DNA from: Photobacterium malacitanum
GTDB lineage: Bacteria; Pseudomonadota; Gammaproteobacteria; Enterobacterales; Vibrionaceae
NCBI RefSeq assembly: GCF_900185615.1
Contig: NZ_FYAK01000007.1
Span: 1 to 64,000 of the forward strand
Length of the DNA stretch: 64,000 bases
Direction: 5' to 3'
Shown piece after piece: positions 1 through 9,745 of the stretch (within the stretch, counting starts at the first letter, position 1; every line of letters begins with the position of its first letter). Made by a program: the position numbers and the translations under genes. The notes under the pieces were generated by a model. It ran no database searches, was not told the DNA's origin, and saw only the letters and a program-made list of their open reading frames with translations.

Positions 1-1972
<1,972 letters not shown>

Positions 1973-2142
1973 TACAACACCCAAGGGGTTTTTCTTCTCA
2001 CAAGAGAAGAGACGGACTCGACAAACACTTGAATGACGTGTTGAGAACAACTAGTTAGATTATTTCCAGATTTAGTGTTAGGTCACATCGCTCCTTGCCA
2101 TCCATGGCATCGCGATATTAGTGAATCCTTTCACGTCGAATT

Positions 2143-2261
2143 TGCTTGGCGACCATAGCGTTATGGACCCACCTGATCCCATGCCGAACTCAGCAGTGAA
2201 ACGTAATAGCGCCGATGGTAGTGTGGGGTCTCCCCATGTGAGAGTAGGACATCGCCAGGCT
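2143..2261 (+). rRNA. rrf: 5S ribosomal RNA, first copy
   Basis: A full-length 5S gene of about 119 bases, recognised by the conserved core CCATGCCGAACTCAG and GTGGGGTCTCCCCATG and by terminal helix I, where GCTTGGCGA at the 5' end pairs with the GCCAGGC end. It follows the 23S gene in the same rrn transcript and is followed after about 48 bases by a second, sequence-divergent 5S gene. Confidence 0.97.
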
Positions 2262-2309
2262 TTAAATTTATATTATTGTTATTAATTAACAGTAATAGAG
2301 ACAGAATTT

Positions 2310-2426
2310 ACTTAGCAACCATAGCGCAGCGGTACCACCTGATCCCATGCCGAACTCAGAAGTGAAACGTTGTAGCGCCGATGGTAGTGTGGGGTCTCCC
2401 CATGTGAGAGTAGGACATTGCTAAGT
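2310..2426 (+). rRNA. rrf: 5S ribosomal RNA, second copy
   Basis: A second 5S gene in tandem, with the same conserved core but different terminal and helix II sequences: CTTAGCAA pairs with TTGCTAAG in helix I, and CAGC replaces TTAT in helix II with matching change on the partner strand. The differences look compensatory, so the copy is probably functional rather than a pseudogene. Tandem 5S genes at the end of rrn operons are known in Vibrionaceae. Confidence 0.95.
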
Positions 2427-2458
2427 TTCAAATTGCTTAAATGCTGAATAGACACTGC

Positions 2459-2535
2459 GGAGTGGTAGTTCAGTTGGTTAGAATACCGGCCTGTCACGCC
2501 GGGGGTCGCGGGTTCGAGTCCCGTCCACTCCGCCA
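2459..2535 (+). tRNA. tRNA-Asp (GTC anticodon)
   Basis: A 77-base cloverleaf including the encoded CCA. The acceptor arm GGAGTGG pairs with CCACTCC, the T arm carries GGTTCGAGTCC, and the anticodon loop CTGTCAC reads GUC, giving aspartate. It is nearly identical to E. coli tRNA-Asp and sits at the distal end of the rrn operon, 32 bases after the second 5S gene. Degenerate copies of its 3' half occur further downstream. Confidence 0.98.
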
Positions 2536-2545
2536 TTATTGAAGA

Positions 2546-2575
2546 AACCTGAATCGAAAGATTCAGGTTTTTTTT
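2546..2575 (+). terminator. Rho-independent terminator after the rrn operon and tRNA-Asp
   Basis: The stem AACCTGAAT/ATTCAGGTT with a CGAAAG-type loop is followed by a run of eight T. It lies 10 bases after the tRNA-Asp gene and would end the rrn transcript. An identical stem recurs at 2882-2911 as part of the duplicated block. Confidence 0.92.
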
Positions 2576-2612
2576 CGTTTGTAGAAAATGGTGTAATAGC
2601 GTAGGTTATTAT

Positions 2613-2770
2613 CCGTCATCTCGGAAGAGAGGAACGAGCTATCCGTGATCTGCACATCACGTGTTTGAGCATTGCAGAAACCAATAAAAAAGCAGTTAAA
2701 ACAATAACTCTACAACGTGCTGATAATAGATTCCTTATCTCGTTCGTAACCTCACTGTAGGGAATGACGG
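2613..2770. repeat. Palindromic intergenic repeat element, copy 1
   Basis: A 158-base non-coding element. Its left end (CCGTCATCTCGG..., about 2613-2651) and right end (about 2729-2770, ending GGAATGACGG) are imperfect inverted repeats of about 40 bases, sharing CCGTCAT, GAGG(TT)ACGAG and a terminal CCGTGATCT/GGAATCTA stretch. No transposase is encoded. It resembles the small dispersed palindromic repeats that I know to be common in Vibrionaceae genomes. A second copy is at 2950-3108. Naming it a MITE is inference. Confidence 0.7.
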
Positions 2771-2790
2771 CAGAGGGTTAAGTTATAAAT

Positions 2791-2870
2791 TAGTTTCTGT
2801 TAGGAAGCTAGCGGCCTGACACGCTGGGGGGCGCGTTGATGTTAGGTATGGCAAGTCCCGTCCACTTCAC
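2791..2870 (+). pseudogene. Degenerate tRNA-Asp copy
   Basis: The segment aligns to the tRNA-Asp gene 335 bases upstream. It keeps GCGGCCTGACACGCTGGGGG (anticodon arm, with GTC changed to GAC) and AAGTCCCGTCCACTTCAC (T arm to the 3' end), followed by the same ATTATTGAAG and terminator. The D arm and acceptor 5' strand are lost, the T loop is disrupted, and CCA has become CAC, so it cannot fold into a working tRNA. It marks the start of the second duplicated unit. Confidence 0.85.
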
Positions 2871-2881
2871 ATTATTGAAGA

Positions 2882-2911
2882 AACCTGAATCGAAAGATTC
2901 AGGTTTTTTTT
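2882..2911 (+). terminator. Duplicated copy of the rrn terminator
   Basis: It has the same stem and loop as 2546-2575, with AACCTGAAT/ATTCAGGTT followed by eight T, placed just after the degenerate tRNA copy. It could act as a backup terminator for readthrough from the rrn operon. Confidence 0.85.
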
Positions 2912-2949
2912 CGTCTGTAGAAAATGGTGATTATAGCGCGGGCTATTAT

Positions 2950-3108
2950 CCGTCATCTCGGAAGGGAGGCACGAGCTATCCGTGATCTACTCATCACGTG
3001 TTTGAGCATTAAAGATACCAATAAAAAAAGTAGCTAAAACAATAACTCTACAACGTGTAGATAATAGATTCCCTATCTCGTTCGTAACCTCACTGTAGCG
3101 AATGACAG
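2950..3108. repeat. Palindromic intergenic repeat element, copy 2
   Basis: The second copy of the element at 2613-2770, about 85-90 percent identical by eye and at the same place relative to the tRNA remnant and terminator. It was therefore duplicated as part of the larger block rather than inserted independently. No open reading frame. Confidence 0.7.
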
Positions 3109-3135
3109 TAGTTATAAACAGGAGTCTTAGCAGTA

Positions 3136-3152
3136 AGTCTGGTCCACTTTAC
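3136..3152 (+). pseudogene. Third, almost erased tRNA-Asp 3' end remnant
   Basis: AGTCTGGTCCACTTTAC followed by ATTAT corresponds to the 3' end of the tRNA-Asp copies (AGTCCCGTCCACTTCAC then ATTAT), and again a terminator hairpin follows 11 bases on. The match is short and rests on the conserved order of parts more than on identity. Confidence 0.55.
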
Positions 3153-3162
3153 ATTATACAGA

Positions 3163-3194
3163 ACAGCCCTAATTGAAAGATTAGGGCTGTTTTA
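3163..3194. terminator. Terminator between the rrn region and the convergent gene
   Basis: The stem ACAGCCCT/AGGGCTGT, extended by AATT/GATT, is followed by TTTTA. The last hairpin of the duplicated array, it lies 14 bases from the stop codon of the convergent minus-strand gene at 3208. It may terminate from both sides. Confidence 0.8.
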
Positions 3195-3207
3195 TGTCTG
3201 GAGAAGT

Positions 3208-3597
3208 CTATTTCAATTCTTCATAGAGACCAGTGTGAAAAATTTCACGTTGCTGTTGGTCACTAATATCACGACGATGGGCGCGGTAGCGGGAAACAGC
3301 ATAAGTAATAATGACAGAGAACAAGGTGTACGCGATAAGAAATGTAAGTGGTGAATGAATAATATCGGCTGCAAATACCCAAATAACACCAATAACAGTG
3401 ATCGCAAGTTTAACTAATGCTGCTGTAACTAAAAAACTCATCGCATATTGTGGTCGCAGAATTGCTTGATAGGCGATTAAGTAGCCACAGCTAACTGCGA
3501 CAATCGCTAAGCTAAAACCGACTGAGAATGAATGAAAATGTTCGCTAAACAATACCGCGAGCGCGATCATAGTGATAGCAATGATGGCCTTTTTCAT
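3208..3597 (-). CDS. Unknown small inner-membrane protein
   Basis: I do not recognise this 129-residue protein. It has four hydrophobic segments (about residues 4-16, 24-45, 53-75 and 83-102), a short N-terminal MKK and a basic, polar C-terminal tail (about 103-129, with RYRAHRRD). That tail is likely cytoplasmic by the positive-inside rule. The length and four-helix pattern recall ATP-synthase-I-like and similar small membrane proteins, but I see no diagnostic motif. A GGGG/AAGGGG-type ribosome binding site (AAGGGGTTGTT on the minus strand) stands before the ATG. It stands alone between the rrn operon and the chitin operon. Confidence 0.75.
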   Translation of the reverse strand: MKKAIIAITMIALAVLFSEHFHSFSVGFSLAIVAVSCGYLIAYQAILRPQYAMSFLVTAALVKLAITVIGVIWVFAADIIHSPLTFLIAYTLFSVIITYAVSRYRAHRRDISDQQQREIFHTGLYEELK

Positions 3598-3773
3598 AAC
3601 AACCCCTTATTACATGACGTAGAAAGTTTTGTTTAACAGAATAAGCATGGACCTAAATTTGGGAGTTGTATGTGAGCCCATCCGTTTTTTAGTGGGTTGG
3701 AAACGAAAAAAGCGCAGATTGTGAGCAAGATTGGATTATTATTAATTATATAAACACGGATTAAATAATAAAG

Positions 3774-3797
3774 AAAAGGGTAGTCAATCGACTACCC
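3774..3797 (-). terminator. Terminator of the chitin utilisation operon
   Basis: Read on the minus strand, GGGTAGTC, the loop GATT and GACTACCC are followed by TTTTCTTTATT. It is about 90 bases after the stop of the last operon gene at 3885. Confidence 0.85.
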
Positions 3798-3884
3798 AGT
3801 GGCAAAGATCAAAGTAACTGATCTGCACAATGTAACAGCTATAGGGCGTGTTACTAGGACTTAGCAATGAAAATATCTAACGGT

Positions 3885-5297
3885 TTATACTGCAAGAAAT
3901 TGTTTAAACTGCAATAAGACGGCTTCTGCTTGGGTTTGATCTTCCATTTCTACAAACAGACGTAATAATGGTTCTGTACCTGAGAAACGTGCAATCGCCC
4001 AGCCACCATTGGTAAAGTAAACTTTTGCACCATCGGCATAGCTAACTTTTTCAATATCATAGCCAAAATCAGGTAACGCTTTTTCGATATAAATTTTATT
4101 ATAAAGACGCTCACGTTCAGCAGCTTTAAAAGTGCAATCGCCTTCAGCAGTATAGGCATAGCCAAAGCGAGTATAAATTTCATCTAATAATTCAGATAAT
4201 TTTTTACCCGTTGAACTGATCATTTCAACTAATAAACTTGATGCGAAAATACCATCTTTACCTTTAATATGGCCACGAATAGTCAGGCCACCTGAGCTTT
4301 CTCCACCCAGTAATGAGTTATCGGCTTCCATTTGTGAACTGATGTGCTTAAAGCCAACCGGTACTTCAAATGACTTTTCGCCATAGGCTGCGGCGACTTT
4401 ATCAAGCAGGTGAGTGGTTGCGATATTACGCACAACAGAGCCTTTCCAGCCTTTGTATTCTAATAGGTAGTAATACAGCAGTAATAACACTTCATTAGGA
4501 TGAATAAAGTTACCTTTTTCATCAATAATACCCAAACGATCAGCATCGCCATCGGTACCAATACCAATATCATAGCCTTCTTGAGCGACTAAATGTTTAA
4601 GACGATAAAGGGTTGCTGCACTTGGTGATGGCATTAAGCCACCAAAACCAGGGTTTTCACCATCGTTGATAACATCAACATCACAACGGCCAGTGATTAA
4701 CACCGTTTGTAATGCATTTTTAGCAACGCCAAACATTGGGTCGATAAGAACGCGTAGGTTAGCTTTTTTGATTGCTTCTAAATCAAGTAAATCAATCACA
4801 GAATCAACGAATTCGTTCATTGGATTGATGATTTCAATTAATTTATCGCGTTGTGCATGTTCAAAATCAATCTGCTTAATATCAGCATCCGTCAGTACTG
4901 CAATTTGTTGTTCAATCTTTTGGGTAATGATTTCATCAGCATCACGACCGCCCTCGATGAATACTTTGATGCCATTGTAATCTGCTGGGTTGTGCGATGC
5001 CGTAATACACGCTGAGTAAATTGCACCGGTTTGTTTAGCTTTAAACATCACGATCGGTGTTGGTACAAAGCGATTGATAAAACTACATTTGATGTTATTT
5101 CCTGCTAATACTTCCGCAAACCAAGTTGCTGCTTTATCTGATAAAAAGCGGCGGTCATAACCAATAATAAATCCTTTATCAGTGACAGATTCAGTGATCA
5201 TGATGTTAGCTATTGCTTGTGCAACTAAACGTACATTTGCTTGGGTAAACTCTTCACCAATAAAGGCACGCCAACCACCGGTTCCAAATTGAATCAT
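3885..5297 (-). CDS. Phosphohexose mutase of the chitin operon (GlcNAc-1-P to GlcNAc-6-P)
   Basis: A 470-residue member of the alpha-D-phosphohexomutase family. All four signature sites are present: the phospho-serine loop TASHNP with Ser101, the Mg-binding loop DGDADR (about residue 250), the sugar-binding GGESSGG (about 325) and the phosphate-binding RFSGTEP near the C-terminus. As the last gene of the chitin operon, following chitobiose phosphorylase, it most likely converts the GlcNAc-1-phosphate released by phosphorolysis into GlcNAc-6-phosphate. The Vibrio cholerae operon has a mutase in the same place. The start is preceded by a good GGAG site (TAGGAGTTCCTCC). The substrate assignment is from context; glucose or mannose phosphates are possible alternatives. 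Confidence 0.93.
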   Translation of the reverse strand: MIQFGTGGWRAFIGEEFTQANVRLVAQAIANIMITESVTDKGFIIGYDRRFLSDKAATWFAEVLAGNNIKCSFINRFVPTPIVMFKAKQTGAIYSACITASHNPADYNGIKVFIEGGRDADEIITQKIEQQIAVLTDADIKQIDFEHAQRDKLIEIINPMNEFVDSVIDLLDLEAIKKANLRVLIDPMFGVAKNALQTVLITGRCDVDVINDGENPGFGGLMPSPSAATLYRLKHLVAQEGYDIGIGTDGDADRLGIIDEKGNFIHPNEVLLLLYYYLLEYKGWKGSVVRNIATTHLLDKVAAAYGEKSFEVPVGFKHISSQMEADNSLLGGESSGGLTIRGHIKGKDGIFASSLLVEMISSTGKKLSELLDEIYTRFGYAYTAEGDCTFKAAERERLYNKIYIEKALPDFGYDIEKVSYADGAKVYFTNGGWAIARFSGTEPLLRLFVEMEDQTQAEAVLLQFKQFLAV

Positions 5298-5330
5298 GGA
5301 GGAACTCCTATTTCTCTCGCAAAATAAAAT

Positions 5331-5350
5331 GGGGAGTAAATTTACTCCCC
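5331..5350 (-). terminator. Perfect 20-base palindrome between two operon genes
   Basis: GGGGAGTAAATTTACTCCCC is perfectly self-complementary and is followed on the minus strand by ATTTTATTTT. It sits between the chitobiose phosphorylase stop and the mutase start. It could be a leaky intercistronic terminator or a stabilising 3' end that sets lower mutase expression; this is inference. Confidence 0.5.
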
Positions 5351-5359
5351 TAAAAGTGA

Positions 5360-7765
5360 TTAGCCCATTACGACCGTAACAGTATTTACAGAGCCTTCAG
5401 CTTGAGGGGCAATCGCACCATCAATCGGCTGACCATTAAGGGTGATGGACTTAATGCCTTTGCTAACATGATCTGGGTTAGTAACATTAATATTGTACGT
5501 TGCACCACGCCATTCACGCGTTACTTCAAATCCTGGCCATTCAGTTGGAATACATGGATTAATCGTTAAGCCATCAAAACCAGTTTGAACACCAAGAATA
5601 AAGTTAGTGACAGCAAAGTAAGCCCAACCAGACGTACCTGTTAACCATGGGTGGTTAGCACGACCATGATCTTGGTGATCGCGACCCATGATAAATTGCA
5701 CGTAAGAATAAGGTTCAGCCATACGTGTTTCAATCATGTCGTTTTGGTTGTATGGGTTCAGTGCATCATAGAATTTCATTGCACGGTCGCCACGACCTAG
5801 TTTTGCTTCTGCTACCCATGCCCATGGGTTTGGATGCGAGAAGATCGCGCCATTTTCTTTAACGCCTTGATATACACGGGTTACGAAACCAATGTCATCG
5901 TTAGGGGTTGAGAATGATGGTGCATTAAGATGTAAGCCATAGTCTGAGTAAAGATTTTCATCTACCGCATCCATTGCTTGCTCACCACGATCTTGTGATG
6001 CCATGCCTGATAGAACAGCAAGGGTATTTGACTCTAGGTGAATACGGCCCTCTGTTTGCTGTGCTGTACCAATCTTGTCGCCATTTTTGGTTAAACCACG
6101 AATGTACCAGCCGCCTTCGTCATCCCATAAATGGGTTTCACATGCTTCACGTACATTGGCTGCCATTTCAGTGTATTTTTCAACATCTGCTGTTTTACCT
6201 TGGTATTTAGCCAGTTGAATAAATTCTTGTAGTGCCCAGAAGTGAAGGAACGAGACCATTGCTGATTCACCGCCGCCTAAGTTTAGGCAGTCATTCCAAT
6301 CGGCACGTAGACCTTTACAGATACCAGTTTGACCTACATATTCGGCAGAGAAATCAAGTGCTGCTTTCATGTGATCATAAACTGTTGCATCACCACCGTC
6401 AGCGTATGGGATCACTTCGTCTAGGAAGCTTTCTTCGCCCGTTTCTGTCACGTACTTACAGATAGTAGGGACTAGCCATAGATGGTCATCTGAACAAGTA
6501 TCATCAATACCGTGGATCTTATCTGCATCACTTGGTGTTGGTACGACTGTTGGCGATTTTGATGGCTTAACATCGGCCATGTCAGGATCGAACCAATCAG
6601 GATCAAATAGATGTAAACCGTAACCTGCTTGCACTTGGCCGCGAAGTAGATCAACTAAACGCTTACGTGTCATTGCTGGATTAGAGTGCGGTACAGAGAT
6701 AGCATCTTGAGCGGTATCACGGTAACCAAGGCCAGTACGACCACCGACTTCGATGAATGAAGCAAAGCGTGACCATACAACACACGTTTCAGCTTGGTAT
6801 AGTGTCCAAGCATTGATCATAGTATCAAGGCCTTCATTTGGTGATGTTACTTTAAACTTGTTACAGCGGCTTTCCCAGTGGTGCTTAATTTCAGCAAATG
6901 CTGCATCAACAACAGCATTATCTTGGTATTTTTGACGTAGACGTTGGCCTTCGTTTTTACCAACACCGAGAATGTAGTTAAAGCGAATCTCTTCACCAGG
7001 TTGAAGCGTAAATTGCTTGTGCAGCGAACCACAATGGTTGTAGCAAGTTTGAACATGGTTAGAACAACGGCCTTTCTCTACAGCGATTGGATTAGACTCA
7101 TCACGGTATGCACCGATGAAAGTATCACGTTGGCCATCATAGCTATCTGGGGCAAAGCTTGATGCTAGGTAGTAGTAACCTTCTTTTTCTTTGGTGTTGT
7201 AATACAAGTCGTATTCAATTACGCCATCTTCATAAGATGTACCTGCAGAGTAAAGACTCATCTGATGGTTTTGGTTATCAGATTGAATGTGACTAAATGA
7301 GAATTCAACAAATGAGAACGCACTAATCGTTCGTACTTCATCTGTGGTGTTTTTTAGCACTACATCCCAAATTTCAGCATCTTCGCCAATCGGTACGAAT
7401 AAGGTTTTCTGTGCTGAAATACCGTTGTATTCACAAGCAAATTTTGAGTATGACAAGCCATGACGTACTTCATATTTCGCTTCATCAAGACTTTTAGCTA
7501 CTGGCTGCCATGAGATTGACCAGTAATCACCTGTCGCATCATCGCGTAGGTAAACATAATGCCCTGGACGATCAAATGTCGCATTGGGACGGAATTTCGT
7601 AACGCGATTGTATTCTGGTGACTTATAGAAAGAGTAACCACCGGCATTTTGTGAAATCACTGTACAGAACTTTTCAGTACCAAGGTAGTTGGTCCATGGT
7701 GCTGGGACATCAGGTCGAGTGATAACATACTCTTTATTGCCGTTGTCAAAATAACCGTATTTCAT
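5360..7765 (-). CDS. chbP: N,N'-diacetylchitobiose phosphorylase (GH94)
   Basis: This 801-residue protein has the same length as the characterised Vibrio proteolyticus enzyme. It cleaves (GlcNAc)2 with inorganic phosphate to GlcNAc-1-phosphate and GlcNAc in the cytoplasm. The general-acid aspartate lies in RADWND at residue 492, the position reported for the V. proteolyticus catalytic Asp. The family layout is visible: an N-terminal beta-sandwich domain (about 1-270), a helical linker, an (alpha/alpha)6 barrel (about 310-730) with the GLGYRDTAQD segment, and a small C-terminal beta domain. There is no signal peptide. It lies 41 bases after the hexosaminidase gene in the chitin operon. Cellobiose phosphorylases are the nearest alternative, but the operon argues for chitobiose. 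Confidence 0.96.
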   Translation of the reverse strand: MKYGYFDNGNKEYVITRPDVPAPWTNYLGTEKFCTVISQNAGGYSFYKSPEYNRVTKFRPNATFDRPGHYVYLRDDATGDYWSISWQPVAKSLDEAKYEVRHGLSYSKFACEYNGISAQKTLFVPIGEDAEIWDVVLKNTTDEVRTISAFSFVEFSFSHIQSDNQNHQMSLYSAGTSYEDGVIEYDLYYNTKEKEGYYYLASSFAPDSYDGQRDTFIGAYRDESNPIAVEKGRCSNHVQTCYNHCGSLHKQFTLQPGEEIRFNYILGVGKNEGQRLRQKYQDNAVVDAAFAEIKHHWESRCNKFKVTSPNEGLDTMINAWTLYQAETCVVWSRFASFIEVGGRTGLGYRDTAQDAISVPHSNPAMTRKRLVDLLRGQVQAGYGLHLFDPDWFDPDMADVKPSKSPTVVPTPSDADKIHGIDDTCSDDHLWLVPTICKYVTETGEESFLDEVIPYADGGDATVYDHMKAALDFSAEYVGQTGICKGLRADWNDCLNLGGGESAMVSFLHFWALQEFIQLAKYQGKTADVEKYTEMAANVREACETHLWDDEGGWYIRGLTKNGDKIGTAQQTEGRIHLESNTLAVLSGMASQDRGEQAMDAVDENLYSDYGLHLNAPSFSTPNDDIGFVTRVYQGVKENGAIFSHPNPWAWVAEAKLGRGDRAMKFYDALNPYNQNDMIETRMAEPYSYVQFIMGRDHQDHGRANHPWLTGTSGWAYFAVTNFILGVQTGFDGLTINPCIPTEWPGFEVTREWRGATYNINVTNPDHVSKGIKSITLNGQPIDGAIAPQAEGSVNTVTVVMG

Positions 7766-7806
7766 TATTTCTAATCCTTAAAATATTTACTGTTCTGTGT
7801 ACGTGG

Positions 7807-9735
7807 TTATTCACAGTGGCGGTAATTAATTCCCGCCTTGTCTAGATAGTTAAGTTGACCTTTTAAGCGTGCTTTAAAGTCATCCCAGTTACGATGTTGT
7901 GGTTTACTCCAGCAGATCTCCGATACCGCCAGTAAGCGCGGATAAATCATATATTCAAATCTGCTTTGGTTATTAATTAATTCTGACCAAAGTGCAGTTT
8001 GAATGCCTAAAATGTGCTGCCGCGCAGAATTTTGCTCCGGTAGCGTGCTAAGTGGATGATAATTGTAAACATTATCCAGTGTTAATTTACCGGCCCAATC
8101 GACGCCAGCTTCGTCTGCAGAGTAACCTTGAGCCAGATCGAGATAGGTGGCTTGTGCGGGTTGCATTACGACATCAAAGCCATTTTTCACGCATTCAAGG
8201 CCGGCTTCTTCATTGGTCCATGAATAAATTACAGTGTCTTTACTGACTTTATTACCATGGGTGGCTTCTTCCCAACCCATCATACGTTTGCCTTTTGCAT
8301 GTAATACTTGTTCTGCAAAGCGCAGCATATGACCTTGTAATTCCATTGGGTCGTGGTAGTTGTTATCAGCCATTAGTTGTTGGCACGCAGCACTGTCGGT
8401 CCATACGCCTTTAGGGACTTCATCGGCACCAATATGTACAAAAGGTGCAGGGAATAGTTCACATACTTCTTCAAGTACGGTTTGAATAAAGGTGTAGGTT
8501 CCTGCCAATGCTGGCGATAAAATATTGTCAGGGTAGTTCTGAATACTGCGATATACCGAATGATCGTTTGGATCTTGTAACAGCTCAGGGAGCGATAAAA
8601 TCGCCGCACGGCAATGACCAGGAATATCAATTTCAGGAATGATACTAATGCCACGATCGCTGGCATAAGCAATCACATCACGAATATCTTGTTTGGTATA
8701 AAAACCGCCATAGCGTTGATCAATATGACTAAATTGTGGCGCAATAATCTCATTTGGACCGCGCCATGCACCAATCTCAGTTAATAGAGGGTAGGCGTCA
8801 ATTTCAATTCGCCAGCCTTCATCATCGGTTAGATGCCAGTGGAATGTATTGAACTTATAACGCGCTAACTGATCCAGTAGGTGCTTAATACGATCTACAG
8901 GGTGAAAATGACGCCCGCAATCAAGCATCATGCCACGGTAGCTGTAATGAGGTTGATCGTTAATTTCTACCATTGGTAAGCAATAAGCAGCATCGACAAC
9001 ATGGCTTGGACGTGTAGGCAGCAATTGCAATAAGGTTGATGTTGCATGGACAAAGCCGCTAGCCGAACTAGCATGGATCCAAATATTGTCGGTTTCGATC
9101 AGTAATTGGTAGCCATGTTCAATAATGTCATTATTAACGTGATAATGGATATTGCCCTGAGGGCTAATTGGCATTACTTCGTTAAAATGCTTTTTATATT
9201 CAGCGCTTAACCAGTTTGTCGCCCCTTGTGCTAAGGGTGGTGGAGTTTCAAGAGCGGTAAATTGGTTAACAATAAACTCACCTTGAAGTCGAGTTAAGTG
9301 ATTGGGTTGGGGAATTAACGCAATATCACAACCAACACTTGGCAATGGCGTACAGTAACGCTCGATCGGATCTTGATCTAAATTAATGGTAGTGGTGTGG
9401 ACTTTTAATGGTTGAATCAGATCATTATCGTTATCCAATGCAATAAATGCTTCATTGATGCCATCATCATGTAAGTTGAATGGCATTGTTCTCATGGTAA
9501 ATTCAGTATAAAAGTGTCCATTAGCCATTAACGGTGGTAATTGGGATAATTGGCTGTAGCTGCCAATTTGGCTAATACTACCAACAGAAACACTGGCTGG
9601 ATCAATGCAACGGCTAATGAAGAAATACAGTGACCATCCATGCAACGCTTGATCGGTTAAGTTATGCAAACTTAACGCATAGCGGCAATAGCCTTCAGCT
9701 TTCTCTATTACTGTAAAATCAAGACGGTAAGTCAT
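7807..9735 (-). CDS. Beta-N-acetylhexosaminidase, cytoplasmic GH20
   Basis: Family 20 glycosidase of 642 residues that releases GlcNAc from chitin oligosaccharides. The catalytic Asp-Glu pair is in HIGADEVPKG at residues 438-439, and the HWHLTDDEGWR substrate-site motif is at about residues 295-305. The N-terminal region is the beta-sandwich domain that precedes the TIM barrel in this family. There is no signal peptide, so it acts on imported oligosaccharides. I chose the ATG at 9735 because a strong AAGGAAG lies five bases upstream; a longer frame reaching 9807 would run into the kinase gene. The gap to the kinase stop is 10 bases, so the two are translated from one message. Confidence 0.95.
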   Translation of the reverse strand: MTYRLDFTVIEKAEGYCRYALSLHNLTDQALHGWSLYFFISRCIDPASVSVGSISQIGSYSQLSQLPPLMANGHFYTEFTMRTMPFNLHDDGINEAFIALDNDNDLIQPLKVHTTTINLDQDPIERYCTPLPSVGCDIALIPQPNHLTRLQGEFIVNQFTALETPPPLAQGATNWLSAEYKKHFNEVMPISPQGNIHYHVNNDIIEHGYQLLIETDNIWIHASSASGFVHATSTLLQLLPTRPSHVVDAAYCLPMVEINDQPHYSYRGMMLDCGRHFHPVDRIKHLLDQLARYKFNTFHWHLTDDEGWRIEIDAYPLLTEIGAWRGPNEIIAPQFSHIDQRYGGFYTKQDIRDVIAYASDRGISIIPEIDIPGHCRAAILSLPELLQDPNDHSVYRSIQNYPDNILSPALAGTYTFIQTVLEEVCELFPAPFVHIGADEVPKGVWTDSAACQQLMADNNYHDPMELQGHMLRFAEQVLHAKGKRMMGWEEATHGNKVSKDTVIYSWTNEEAGLECVKNGFDVVMQPAQATYLDLAQGYSADEAGVDWAGKLTLDNVYNYHPLSTLPEQNSARQHILGIQTALWSELINNQSRFEYMIYPRLLAVSEICWSKPQHRNWDDFKARLKGQLNYLDKAGINYRHCE

Positions 9736-9745
9736 TTTTACTTCC

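Noticed and set aside
2312-2536. Open frame of 74 codons on the minus strand over 5S and tRNA-Asp
   Set aside because: It covers structural RNA genes; a known type of false gene call.
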